A program made the translations under genes and the position numbers. DNA of 5,505 bases. Origin: Synergistes sp. (GTDB taxonomy: Bacteria > Synergistota > Synergistia > Synergistales > Synergistaceae). The notes under the pieces were generated by a model, which worked only from the letters and a program-made list of their open reading frames with translations, was not told the DNA's origin and searched no databases. Numbering within the stretch: the first letter of the stretch is position 1; every line of letters begins with the position of its first letter. Shown in pieces: positions 1 through 5,501 of the stretch. The DNA lies in NCBI GenBank assembly GCA_016288355.1, contig JAEEYY010000213.1:1-5505 (forward strand), read 5' to 3'.

Positions 1-349
1 ATTGTTGCGACGGTGCGAGAAGGTAATATACAAGAAAATCAGGATATACTTTCCGTTTATCTGGCCGTAGTAGCACAGTCCTTTGACCAAGACACACTTT
101 CTCGCCGTTTTTCACGATTGCGACATTACCAGCCGGAGCTTCTCGTGCCAATATCAAATCATCATCTTGGGGAACTGCCCTCGCATTTCGTTTGTCGTAA
201 ACTTCCTGCGACACACGATGAACTTCGTCAAGGAGGAGTCTTCCTTTTCCGATATTGGGCGTTCTGATAAGGGGGTACCCGGCTCCTTCGTCTTTTGCCG
301 TGCTGTGGGGACAATCCACGATGAGTTCACAAATATCATTAAGCGTCAT
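1..349 (-). CDS. hsdS: Type I restriction-modification specificity subunit HsdS, N-terminal part (cut by window edge)
   Basis: HsdS recognises the target DNA sequence and docks the HsdM and HsdR subunits of a type I restriction-modification complex. Only the first 116 codons are visible; the frame is open to the left edge, so the cut comes from the window and is not a real truncation. The visible part is a first target-recognition domain: DCPHSTAKDEG (residues 12-22), PLIRTPNIGKGRL (26-38), LAREAPAGNVAIV (67-79) and LGQRTVLLRP (88-97), a pattern typical of HsdS N-terminal domains. Start is ATG at 349-347; the Shine-Dalgarno is weak. The gene follows hsdM after 33 bases on the same strand and in the same reading frame, so the two are surely one transcript and translation is probably coupled. 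Family assignment is confident; the DNA target cannot be told. Confidence 0.93.
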   Translation of the reverse strand, partial: MTLNDICELIVDCPHSTAKDEGAGYPLIRTPNIGKGRLLLDEVHRVSQEVYDKRNARAVPQDDDLILAREAPAGNVAIVKNGEKVCLGQRTVLLRPDKRKVYPDFLVYYLLAPSQQ

Positions 350-382
350 GGTATATGTCCAGTCTCTCTTTTTGAATGAGAC

Positions 383-2215
383 TCATATCCCCATCTCCCT
401 CATATTCAGCGAGATGGTCTCCATCAGCCGGTTGCTCTCGGCCTGCAATTTCAGCAGTTCGTCGTGGATCTCCTTCATGCGTTCATGGAAATTAACGCCG
501 TCGTCCTCCACAGGGGCCACGTCGACGTAGGCTCCCGGTGTGAGCGACCAGCCTTTTTCAGCAATATCGGCTCTGCTGGCGATGCGGCACAGGCCTGGGA
601 TGTCCTGATACGCTCCTTCGCCAAACTTTTCGTACAGCCAGACAGCTTCTTTGGCAATGGCAAGCGTTTCTTCCTCCGCGGCAAAGCGCTCGTCCCATTC
701 GGCCTGGACTTTCTTTTTGTCCTTCTTGGCCGCTTCGTTGACGGCTTTCTTTGATTCTTCACGCAGGGCGTTCAGGCGTTCTTCCTGTTTTTTCAGGATG
801 GCGTCAAACGGTTCGGCTCCCAGCACGGAATGGTACTCTTTGAGAAGATGTGCGTATTTCTCCGTTTCGCCGCGGTACAGCCAGACGATCGCGTTCAGAT
901 TTTTCAGCTGCCAGTCGTTCCACTCGTTCAGCGTGCGGTCAACGACGGTGTAATAGTTGCGGGCATCGATGAACAGCACTTTGTCCAGCAGCGCTTCGGG
1001 CTTTCCCTTGTCGAAGAACCACAGGCTGCACGGCAGGCTCTTGGTGTAGAAAAAGTTGTTGCCAACGCTGATCATCACATCAACATGTCCGGTCTTGACA
1101 AGTGACTCGCGGATATCTTTATCCTTGCCCTGGCTGTCTGTCGCCGAAGAGGCCATGACGAAACCGGCGCGGCCTGTCTCATTCAGATAGGCGTAGAAGT
1201 AGGAGATCCACAGGTAATTGGCGTTCCCCACTTCATTAGCCTTATTGACACTCGGCAGCCCAAAGGGAAGACGTCCCGCCTGAGAGGCCGCCTCTGCTTT
1301 GACTTTATCCACGTTAAAGGGTGGATTCGCCATCACGTAATCGCACTGTCCGGCGATGTTGTGGGCGTCGTTGTAAAAGCTGTTGGCTTCATTACCGGAC
1401 TTAATGACGCCGGTCAGGCCATGCACAGCCATGTTCATCAGGCAAAGCTGGGCGTTGTACTCCACCTTTTCCTGTCCATAGAAGGTCATGGCCTTGTTTG
1501 CAGACCTGCCCTTGCTGTTCACGAAGTCGCCGCTCTGCACGAACATGCCTCCGCTTCCGCAGGCAATGTCGGCCAGTGTTCCCTGGGTGGGCTCAAGGAT
1601 ATTCACGATCATCTTGACGAGCGACTTGGGCGTGAAGAACACGCCATCATCAGAAGCAACCACCGGGGCAAATTTGCTGAGGAAATACTCGTAGATGCGT
1701 CCGATCACGTCGCCGCCCACATCATCAAGCGCGTTGTTGTTGAAGATGCGCAGCAGTTCGGCCAGCAGGTCGTCGGTGAAAATGGTGTAGTCCTTGGGCA
1801 GAACGCCTGTCAACTGTTCGGACTGGGCCTCGATTAGTTCCATGGCGTGGTTGACGGCTTCACCGAGGCTGTTCATCTGCACTGTCCGGCCGTCTTTCTG
1901 GTACGTGATGTGCGCGGCAGGGATGTTTTCAGGCAGGTTGACGAGATAGGAATACTGCGCTTCTTCCGGCAGATACAGAGCGCTCTTTTCAGCAAAGTCG
2001 GAGGCTTCGACGGGCATGACACGGCCATTCCTGACCGGGCGATCCTTGAGGATTTCCGCTTCAACTTTCTTGAACCGGCCATAGGCGTATCTCAAAAAAA
2101 GCAGGCCCAGCACAGGCATACAGTACTGCTGCGAGGTCAGCTTTGATCCTGCACGCAGCAGATCGGCCGATTCCCACAGGTCGGCTTCCAGCTTTTTCAG
2201 GCTTTTGTTGTCCAT
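383..2215 (-). CDS. hsdM: Type I restriction-modification DNA methyltransferase subunit HsdM
   Basis: HsdM is the N6-adenine methyltransferase subunit of a type I system. With HsdS it methylates host target sites using S-adenosylmethionine, and with HsdR it forms the restriction complex. Numbering from the longer 618-residue frame (ATG at 2239): an N-terminal helical HsdM_N region at about 10-165, FFTPKSLV at 201-208, SAM-binding motif I DIACGSGGM at 224-232, and catalytic motif IV NPPF at 305-308. The lysine/glutamate-rich, probably helical segment at about 480-530 and the SLTPGAYVDV segment (565-574) match the usual C-terminal end. All key residues are present and no frameshift is seen. I prefer the start at ATG 2215 (residue 9, giving 610 residues), because AGGAG at 2230-2226 sits 10 bases before it. 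The ATG at 2239 has only a GGAG 16 bases upstream. hsdS follows directly. Confidence 0.96.
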   Translation of the reverse strand: MDNKSLKKLEADLWESADLLRAGSKLTSQQYCMPVLGLLFLRYAYGRFKKVEAEILKDRPVRNGRVMPVEASDFAEKSALYLPEEAQYSYLVNLPENIPAAHITYQKDGRTVQMNSLGEAVNHAMELIEAQSEQLTGVLPKDYTIFTDDLLAELLRIFNNNALDDVGGDVIGRIYEYFLSKFAPVVASDDGVFFTPKSLVKMIVNILEPTQGTLADIACGSGGMFVQSGDFVNSKGRSANKAMTFYGQEKVEYNAQLCLMNMAVHGLTGVIKSGNEANSFYNDAHNIAGQCDYVMANPPFNVDKVKAEAASQAGRLPFGLPSVNKANEVGNANYLWISYFYAYLNETGRAGFVMASSATDSQGKDKDIRESLVKTGHVDVMISVGNNFFYTKSLPCSLWFFDKGKPEALLDKVLFIDARNYYTVVDRTLNEWNDWQLKNLNAIVWLYRGETEKYAHLLKEYHSVLGAEPFDAILKKQEERLNALREESKKAVNEAAKKDKKKVQAEWDERFAAEEETLAIAKEAVWLYEKFGEGAYQDIPGLCRIASRADIAEKGWSLTPGAYVDVAPVEDDGVNFHERMKEIHDELLKLQAESNRLMETISLNMREMGI

Positions 2216-2292
2216 GATGTCAGCACTCCTCGTCTTCATCAGGTCTCAGCATTTTCTCCAGTCCGTACAACAGGGTGTTTTCTGATTAAATC

Positions 2293-2321
2293 AAGGCCCA
2301 GAGATGGCCTTTGGAATTATA
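2293..2321 (-). promoter_or_regulatory. Probable hsdM promoter -10 with inverted repeat at the expected start site
   Basis: The minus strand has a perfect TATAAT at 2321-2316. The matching -35 (TTTTCT near 2344-2339, 17-base spacer) is poor. Transcription would start near 2309. That point lies inside an inverted repeat AAGGCC-N7-GGCCTT (2293-2311), next to a second small palindrome TGATT-A-AATCA (2283-2293). A repeat across the start point would suit an operator or a hairpin at the 5' end of the mRNA. The upstream HTH gene has its own terminator, so hsdMS needs its own promoter and this is the best candidate. No transcript data; inference. Confidence 0.45.
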
Positions 2322-2396
2322 CGCAGATGCAGTTGAAAAGAAAAAAAGATAATTGCCTGTTTCGCCACATTTAATTTATAATTATAGCATGGGACT

Positions 2397-2425
2397 AAAA
2401 AAGAGAGCAGAAAAACTGCCCTCTT
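2397..2425 (-). terminator. Rho-independent terminator of the HTH gene
   Basis: Stem arms 2401-2410 and 2416-2425 pair over 10 positions, nine Watson-Crick pairs plus one that is a G-U pair only in the minus-strand RNA, around a 5-base loop. On the minus strand the stem runs into TTTTTT (2402-2397). The stop codon of the HTH gene (2426-2424) overlaps the base of the stem. The T tract exists only in the minus direction, so this ends the HTH transcript and separates it from hsdM. Confidence 0.85.
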
Positions 2426-2732
2426 AAGCACTGCGTTTTATATTCAGTAATTCCTCAGTACGCCAGATTCTTTTGCTGCCACTACCACCACCCATAACAG
2501 GTGGTGGCACTTCCCCTTGTGATAAAAGTGTTTCAAACGTACGCTTACTTACGCACAACAGTTCAGCAGCCTCTTCAACTGTAACATAGGGCTTTTGTGC
2601 CCTAGATTTCCCGGAACTTTCTTCTGACCAGAATTGCCCTATTTTCTGCGCAACCAGGCTTGAAAAATCATCAATCGTCATTCGTGATAAGGCCACAAGG
2701 GCGCTTTCCTCAAGATCAAACGTGTTGTTCAT
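2424..2732 (-). CDS. Helix-turn-helix protein, AlpA/excisionase-like
   Basis: A 102-residue protein. Residues 51-97 form a MerR-like winged helix of the kind found in excisionases and AlpA regulators: TVEEAAELLCVSKRTFETLL (51-70), then a proline-rich turn PPPVM (76-80) and KRIWRTEELL (87-96). Residues 1-48 are a helical extension of no recognised type. The family binds DNA, bends attachment sites as a recombination directionality factor, or regulates the integrase. ATG 2732 is the first start after an in-frame stop. An AGGAGG (2751-2746) lies 13 bases upstream, rather far but strong. The gene is transcribed away from the two unknown plus-strand genes, with a palindrome-rich spacer, and ends at its own terminator. 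Its likely targets are the palindromes at 2801 and 5337 (inference). It could instead be a regulator of the hsd operon. Confidence 0.82.
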   Translation of the reverse strand: MNNTFDLEESALVALSRMTIDDFSSLVAQKIGQFWSEESSGKSRAQKPYVTVEEAAELLCVSKRTFETLLSQGEVPPPVMGGGSGSKRIWRTEELLNIKRSA

Positions 2733-2760
2733 GCTTTAAGATCTTCCTCCTTAATCATAT

Positions 2761-2782
2761 TGATTTCCTCAAAATCATAACA
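2761..2782 (-). promoter_or_regulatory. HTH gene promoter candidate overlapping an inverted repeat
   Basis: On the minus strand TGTTATGAT (2782-2774) fits an extended -10 (TGn before TATGAT); no clear -35 is seen. The expected start point, near 2767, lies inside the inverted repeat TGATTT-N5-AAATCA (2761-2777). Repression by a protein bound to the repeat, perhaps the HTH protein itself, would be natural. Inference from sequence only. Confidence 0.4.
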
Positions 2783-2783
2783 T

Positions 2784-2812
2784 TGCAGTTTTGTTCAGGA
2801 GGAAAATCTATT
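2784..2812 (+). promoter_or_regulatory. Promoter candidate of the unknown plus-strand genes
   Basis: TTGCAG (2784-2789) and TCTATT (2807-2812) are spaced by exactly 17 bases, with 3/6 and 4/6 matches to the sigma-70 consensus. The -10 lies within the palindrome at 2801-2816, so a protein bound there would block RNA polymerase. The match is moderate; the position just upstream of a strong ribosome binding site supports it. Confidence 0.35.
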
Positions 2813-2816
2813 TTCC
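2801..2816. promoter_or_regulatory. Palindromic operator copy 1 (GGAAAAT-CT-ATTTTCC)
   Basis: Perfect 7-base arms around a 2-base centre. It lies 28 bases before the start of the 112-residue gene and covers its candidate -10. The same palindrome with the same flanks recurs upstream of the integrase at 5337-5352. Two matched copies at the two promoters of one element point to a dimeric DNA-binding regulator. Confidence 0.65.
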
Positions 2817-2844
2817 GGTTACTAAATATGACGGAGGTTATATC

Positions 2845-3183
2845 ATGAAAAAGGACTACTCCAAGAGCCCTAATCAGACGCAAAAGCCCGCAAGGTCTCG
2901 CAAAGCTGAGCAGGTACCAGTCAGGAGAGAGGGACCATTAACATTGGAACAGTTTTTTGATAACATAATACAGCTATCACTCATCCGAAAAGAACATAAG
3001 GATTCCAAATTTGTGGCACTTGCCCTGCGTTTTTTACAGGATTATCCTTATGAACCACTAAGCACATTCAGGGACAATTTAAACTCGAGAAACGGGTATT
3101 ACCGAATACTCAAAAGATATTACCCTAAAATCCTTGAAGAATGTGAAAAGGAAGCAAAAGAGAATAATACATATAAAGACTAA
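2845..3183 (+). CDS. Unknown small protein (112 residues), first gene of an unknown pair
   Basis: Family not recognised. The start is ATG 2845, with GGAGG at 2834-2838 seven bases upstream; an open frame reaches back to a TTG at 2791 but has no such site. Residues 1-30 are basic and low in hydrophobic residues (many K, R, Q, P), probably disordered and able to bind nucleic acid or a partner. Residues 32-106 look all-helical: LTLEQFFDNIIQLSLIRKEH (32-51), FVALALRFLQDYP (56-68), and an aromatic/basic segment NGYYRILKRYYPKILEE (83-99). No signal peptide or membrane segment. It is AT-rich relative to hsdM and follows a palindromic operator. The next gene begins 84 bases on, in the same direction, with no terminator between, so they are probably co-transcribed. 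Possible roles: regulator, antitoxin-like partner or replication accessory, none supported directly. Confidence 0.8.
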   Translation: MKKDYSKSPNQTQKPARSRKAEQVPVRREGPLTLEQFFDNIIQLSLIRKEHKDSKFVALALRFLQDYPYEPLSTFRDNLNSRNGYYRILKRYYPKILEECEKEAKENNTYKD

Positions 3184-3267
3184 GTATTGCCCTTACTCGT
3201 TTTCATTCTGCTTCTCCAAGGAGCATAATCATTTTGTAAAAAGGCGTTAAGCTAAGGAGCGATAGAT

Positions 3268-3990
3268 ATGAAACACGATTATGAAAGATATCTTTTTAAA
3301 CATATAAAATTAAGTGGTCCTCTCCCTGATCATATTAAATCAGCACAGGAAACAGCAAGGAAGAATGAACTAAAATCTTTGCAAACTGTTCTTAGGGATG
3401 CCCTTGGTGGTAATTCTCTAAATTCACTCGGGAGTAATTTAAAATCCCACTATGAAAGATGGTTTAGCAATCACGAGCCCACTGATTTTCTAAATTTTGA
3501 AATAACACCTCCCAGTCGTAACCTTATTTTTGCATTTTTAATCGCAGCGGGCCGAGTAAGGGATAATACAATTGTTTTTGATGTTCTTGATCGGGCAGGT
3601 ATTGTTATAACTGAGGAGTACATTGTTGATTTGGTTTTCGACTATTTCCAAAAATCACCAAACAACATTCCTGCAAACATGGATACTTTCAACTTTGCCC
3701 TTGCCTGTATCGGTGTGGATTACCCACATTTGCTGGGTGTCAGAAACCAAAGCAGCAAAAACCAAGACGATGAAGCCTTTAAAAATGCCAAGATATTAAA
3801 AGAATATTATAAAGCATTTTGTGAATACGATAAAGCGATACAGACAAATAAAAGTAAAAAAGCAAAAAACAAAGTACCTGATGCAAAATTGTCCGAGTTA
3901 AAACAGGAGTTGGATGCAGCCAAAATCAAAAGAGACAAAGCTATCAAAGATCTAGAAGCCTTACTGAGGAAAAATAAAATCATTTCATAG
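3268..3990 (+). CDS. Unknown 240-residue protein with C-terminal coiled coil, second gene of the pair
   Basis: Family not recognised. Start ATG 3268 has AAGGAG eight bases upstream and an in-frame stop just before it. Residues 1-165 seem globular: a helical, charged N-terminus (1-65), a hydrophobic core segment NLIFAFLIAAG (85-95) too short to be a membrane span, and alternating hydrophobic segments around 100-158. Residues 170-236 are rich in Lys, Glu and Ala and look like a long helix or coiled coil, interrupted by a lysine-rich linker near 194-203. No nuclease, kinase, ATPase or protease motif is visible. Very AT-rich (14/60 G+C at 3781-3840), unlike hsdM. It shares a transcript with the 112-residue gene and ends at a bidirectional terminator. 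Genes in this position in integrated elements are often accessory or defence cargo, but nothing in the sequence shows a defence activity. Confidence 0.82.
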   Translation: MKHDYERYLFKHIKLSGPLPDHIKSAQETARKNELKSLQTVLRDALGGNSLNSLGSNLKSHYERWFSNHEPTDFLNFEITPPSRNLIFAFLIAAGRVRDNTIVFDVLDRAGIVITEEYIVDLVFDYFQKSPNNIPANMDTFNFALACIGVDYPHLLGVRNQSSKNQDDEAFKNAKILKEYYKAFCEYDKAIQTNKSKKAKNKVPDAKLSELKQELDAAKIKRDKAIKDLEALLRKNKIIS

Positions 3991-4043
3991 GAAGGTCATG
4001 TGCTGGCATATCGCGCCCAAAGGAACCATATGCATAGGATGAC

Positions 4044-4085
4044 AAAAACGGGAGAGTGCCTTTAATCTGACACCCTCCCGTTTTT
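4044..4085. terminator. Bidirectional rho-independent terminator between convergent genes
   Basis: Arms 4044-4058 and 4071-4085 pair over 15 positions with one mismatch (4055/4074, a G-U pair in the minus-strand RNA) around a 12-base loop. The core is CGGGAG/CTCCCG, flanked by A5 on the left and T5 on the right, so either strand gives a GC stem followed by a U run. It serves the unknown pair on the plus strand and the integrase on the minus strand, whose stop codon is two bases away. Confidence 0.92.
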
Positions 4086-4087
4086 AT

Positions 4088-4696
4088 CTAGCGAACATCT
4101 TCAGGCAATTCCGTCCTGTTCACGAGAGCTTCCAAATAATCGGAATACCACTGGATCATTCGTTTCCTCGTGTCCATAAAATCAGCATGGTTATATGCGG
4201 CTCGGACTTTATTGCCCTCAACATGTGCCAGCTGCCTCTCAATCGCATCCGCTGGCCACTCATGTTCGTTCAACGCTGTACTTGCCATGGACCTGAATCC
4301 GTGGGCAGTCATTGTTCCAGCAACATATCCCAATCTCCTGAACGCCATGCGAAAAGCGTCTGGTCCGATACACTTATCTCCACGCCAGGGCGATGGCAAC
4401 ACGAATTCGCTCCCGCAGCAGGCTTGTTTTGCTTCTTCCAATATCAACAGGACTTGCTTGGATAAAGGTACAATATGCGGACGCCCCATTTTCATTCTTT
4501 CAGCAGGAATATGCCATTCCGCACGTTCAAAATCAAACTCGTTCCATTTGGCCTCCCGCACCTCACTCGGACGACAAAAGGTGTGAGCACACAGAAGTAA
4601 TCCGTATTTTGTCGAACAGGGAGGAAGAGCTTCTATTCTGCGTATAAGCTCTCCTATCTCCTCTGGTTTGTGAATTGACGCAAAATGTGTCATCAT
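4088..4696 (-). CDS. Integrase C-terminal catalytic fragment
   Basis: This 202-residue open frame holds the whole catalytic domain with the R, K, HxxR, H and Y set. Its first ATG (4696) is an internal methionine of the full-length gene, five codons past the TGA. I see no Shine-Dalgarno before it, so efficient independent translation is unlikely; reinitiation after the nearby TGA is the only obvious route. An automatic annotation might list it as a separate integrase. Confidence 0.65.
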   Translation of the reverse strand: MMTHFASIHKPEEIGELIRRIEALPPCSTKYGLLLCAHTFCRPSEVREAKWNEFDFERAEWHIPAERMKMGRPHIVPLSKQVLLILEEAKQACCGSEFVLPSPWRGDKCIGPDAFRMAFRRLGYVAGTMTAHGFRSMASTALNEHEWPADAIERQLAHVEGNKVRAAYNHADFMDTRKRMIQWYSDYLEALVNRTELPEDVR

Positions 4697-4711
4697 GGTT
4701 GGAATAAGGGC

Positions 4712-5269
4712 TCAACGCAGGTCAGGAACAACATCCCGATCTGTATAGCCACAGGCAACCCCAAACCGAAAAATCATGCTCATCAGGTTGGCGATACGAT
4801 GAGCTAGTTCAAAATGCCCATCCGCTTCAATCTGCCTCAACAGCGCAAGTATCTGCGGTCCTGTGATTGATTTGCATTCACAGTTGCCAAACACCGGCAG
4901 TACATAGTGATCCAAACGCCTTTGCTGCCTGTCAATATTCTTCTGGCCAGTGCATGGCACACACTTAACGCGCATCCATTCCTGAGCTACTTCCGCAAAT
5001 GTGACGCCCTTTTCATTCCTCTGACTGCCCGAAGAATAGCTTGTTTCAAGCTCCTGAAGCAGTTCATCACGTGCACGTCTCGCTTCATACAAGGAGACGG
5101 AATCAACTCGTCCCAGATTCTTTTTCAGCTTCTGTCCATTAAACATTTTCCTGAATATCCAGGACTTTGTACCAGATGGCAGCACATCCACGTAGAGGTT
5201 TTCGTCCACTTTGACACTTTTGCGCTTATTACCGGCCTTGAGGGCCATTATCTGTTTAATCGTAAGCAC
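4712..5269 (-). CDS. Integrase N-terminal fragment (DNA-binding domains)
   Basis: This 185-residue half, made up to the TGA, holds the arm-type DNA-binding domain (YVDVLPSGTKSWIFRKMFNG, 26-45) and the core-binding helices (TFAEVAQEWMRV, about 89-100, through about 165). It lacks every catalytic residue. If translated, it could still bind att sites and perhaps compete with a functional integrase supplied by another element (inference). Confidence 0.75.
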   Translation of the reverse strand: MLTIKQIMALKAGNKRKSVKVDENLYVDVLPSGTKSWIFRKMFNGQKLKKNLGRVDSVSLYEARRARDELLQELETSYSSGSQRNEKGVTFAEVAQEWMRVKCVPCTGQKNIDRQQRRLDHYVLPVFGNCECKSITGPQILALLRQIEADGHFELAHRIANLMSMIFRFGVACGYTDRDVVPDLR

Positions 5270-5336
5270 TCGTCATCAACCTTTCGTTGTTTTTCTCCGG
5301 AGTGCTTCGATTGTATTTCAGATGCAAAAATAGGGA

Positions 5337-5352
5337 GGAAAATCAATTTTCC
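5337..5352. promoter_or_regulatory. Palindromic operator copy 2 (GGAAAAT-CA-ATTTTCC), upstream of the integrase
   Basis: Perfect 7-base arms around a 2-base centre, 67 bases before the integrase GTG. With flanks (5334-5353) it matches 2798-2817 at 19 of 20 positions. On the minus strand a TAGAAT (5362-5357) lies just upstream and could be the int -10, which would put the start point inside the palindrome; no good -35 goes with it. Likely a regulator site controlling int, or an accessory recombination site. Confidence 0.62.
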
Positions 5353-5369
5353 GAGGATTCTACCTGTTT

Positions 5370-5434
5370 GACTCCATATTAGACTCCGAATCTCCCCAAG
5401 CCATGATAATGCGATATATCCTATGCCGGGAGTC
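5370..5434. repeat. Three GACTCC hexamers upstream of the integrase, one inverted
   Basis: GACTCC occurs at 5370-5375 and 5382-5387, 12 bases apart start to start, and inverted as GGAGTC at 5429-5434. Short repeats between an integrase and the element end can be arm-type integrase sites or excisionase sites. Hexamers are short and three could occur by chance, so this is weak support. No attachment core or duplicated tRNA end can be shown within the window. Confidence 0.3.
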
Positions 5435-5466
5435 GGCTCCATTTTTATTTTAATTAAAAATAACAG

Positions 5467-5501
5467 AGGCGCAAACTTCGCTGAAATCTGGGTTTGCGCC
5501 T
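5467..5501. terminator. Strong hairpin at the right edge, possible terminator
   Basis: AGGCGCAAAC (5467-5476) and GTTTGCGCCT (5492-5501) are a perfect 10-bp inverted repeat around a 15-base loop. In the plus direction it runs into TTTCA; in the minus direction a T-rich tract follows after a few bases. No plus-strand gene leads into it, so it more likely ends a minus-strand gene lying to the right of the window. The right side cannot be checked. Confidence 0.55.

Larger units (their letters stand above)
4088..5269 (-). pseudogene. int: P4-like tyrosine integrase interrupted by one in-frame TGA
   Basis: The tyrosine recombinase integrates and excises the element at an attachment site. Read through the stop, the frame is 394 codons, normal for P4-type integrases. 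Order: N-terminal arm-binding DUF4102-like domain (about 1-80), core-binding domain (about 88-165), catalytic domain (about 195-375). All catalytic residues are present: Arg233 (in CRPSEVR), Lys260 (in MKMGRPH), His323 and Arg326 (in HGFR), His349 (LAH), Tyr359 (AAYNH). The TGA (4714-4712) is codon 186, in PDLR-stop-ALIP; relatives usually read DLRGAL, so one G to T change from GGA would explain it. Start is GTG 5269 with AAGG about ten bases upstream. Nothing else is damaged, so the mutation looks recent, or it is a sequencing error. Confidence 0.88.

Noticed and set aside
1361..1837. Long plus-strand open frame (158 codons) opposite hsdM
   Set aside because: An antisense shadow of a well-supported gene with intact motifs; no ribosome binding site or family resemblance.
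2353..2382. Plus-strand promoter-like TTGCCT-18-TATAAT
   Set aside because: It would read antisense into the HTH terminator and gene; the TATAAT is part of an AT-rich run that also reads well on the other strand. No evidence for an antisense RNA.
2485..2507. Perfect 8-bp inverted repeat CCACCACC / GGTGGTGG inside the HTH gene
   Set aside because: It is produced by codons for Pro-Pro-Pro and Gly-Gly-Gly on either side of Val-Met, so coding explains it without a structural role.
2791..2844. Upstream TTG start extending the 112-residue protein to 130 residues
   Set aside because: The extension would translate the operator palindrome and has no ribosome binding site, whereas ATG 2845 has GGAGG at ideal spacing.
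5357..5440. Possible tRNA gene or tRNA 3' end as attachment site near the integrase
   Set aside because: A CTCCGAATC segment vaguely resembles a T-loop, but the flanking bases do not form a five-pair stem and no cloverleaf can be drawn.
5248..5442. 64-codon minus-strand frame upstream of and overlapping the integrase start
   Set aside because: No Shine-Dalgarno before its ATG, no recognisable protein, and it overlaps the palindrome and the int start; treated as chance.
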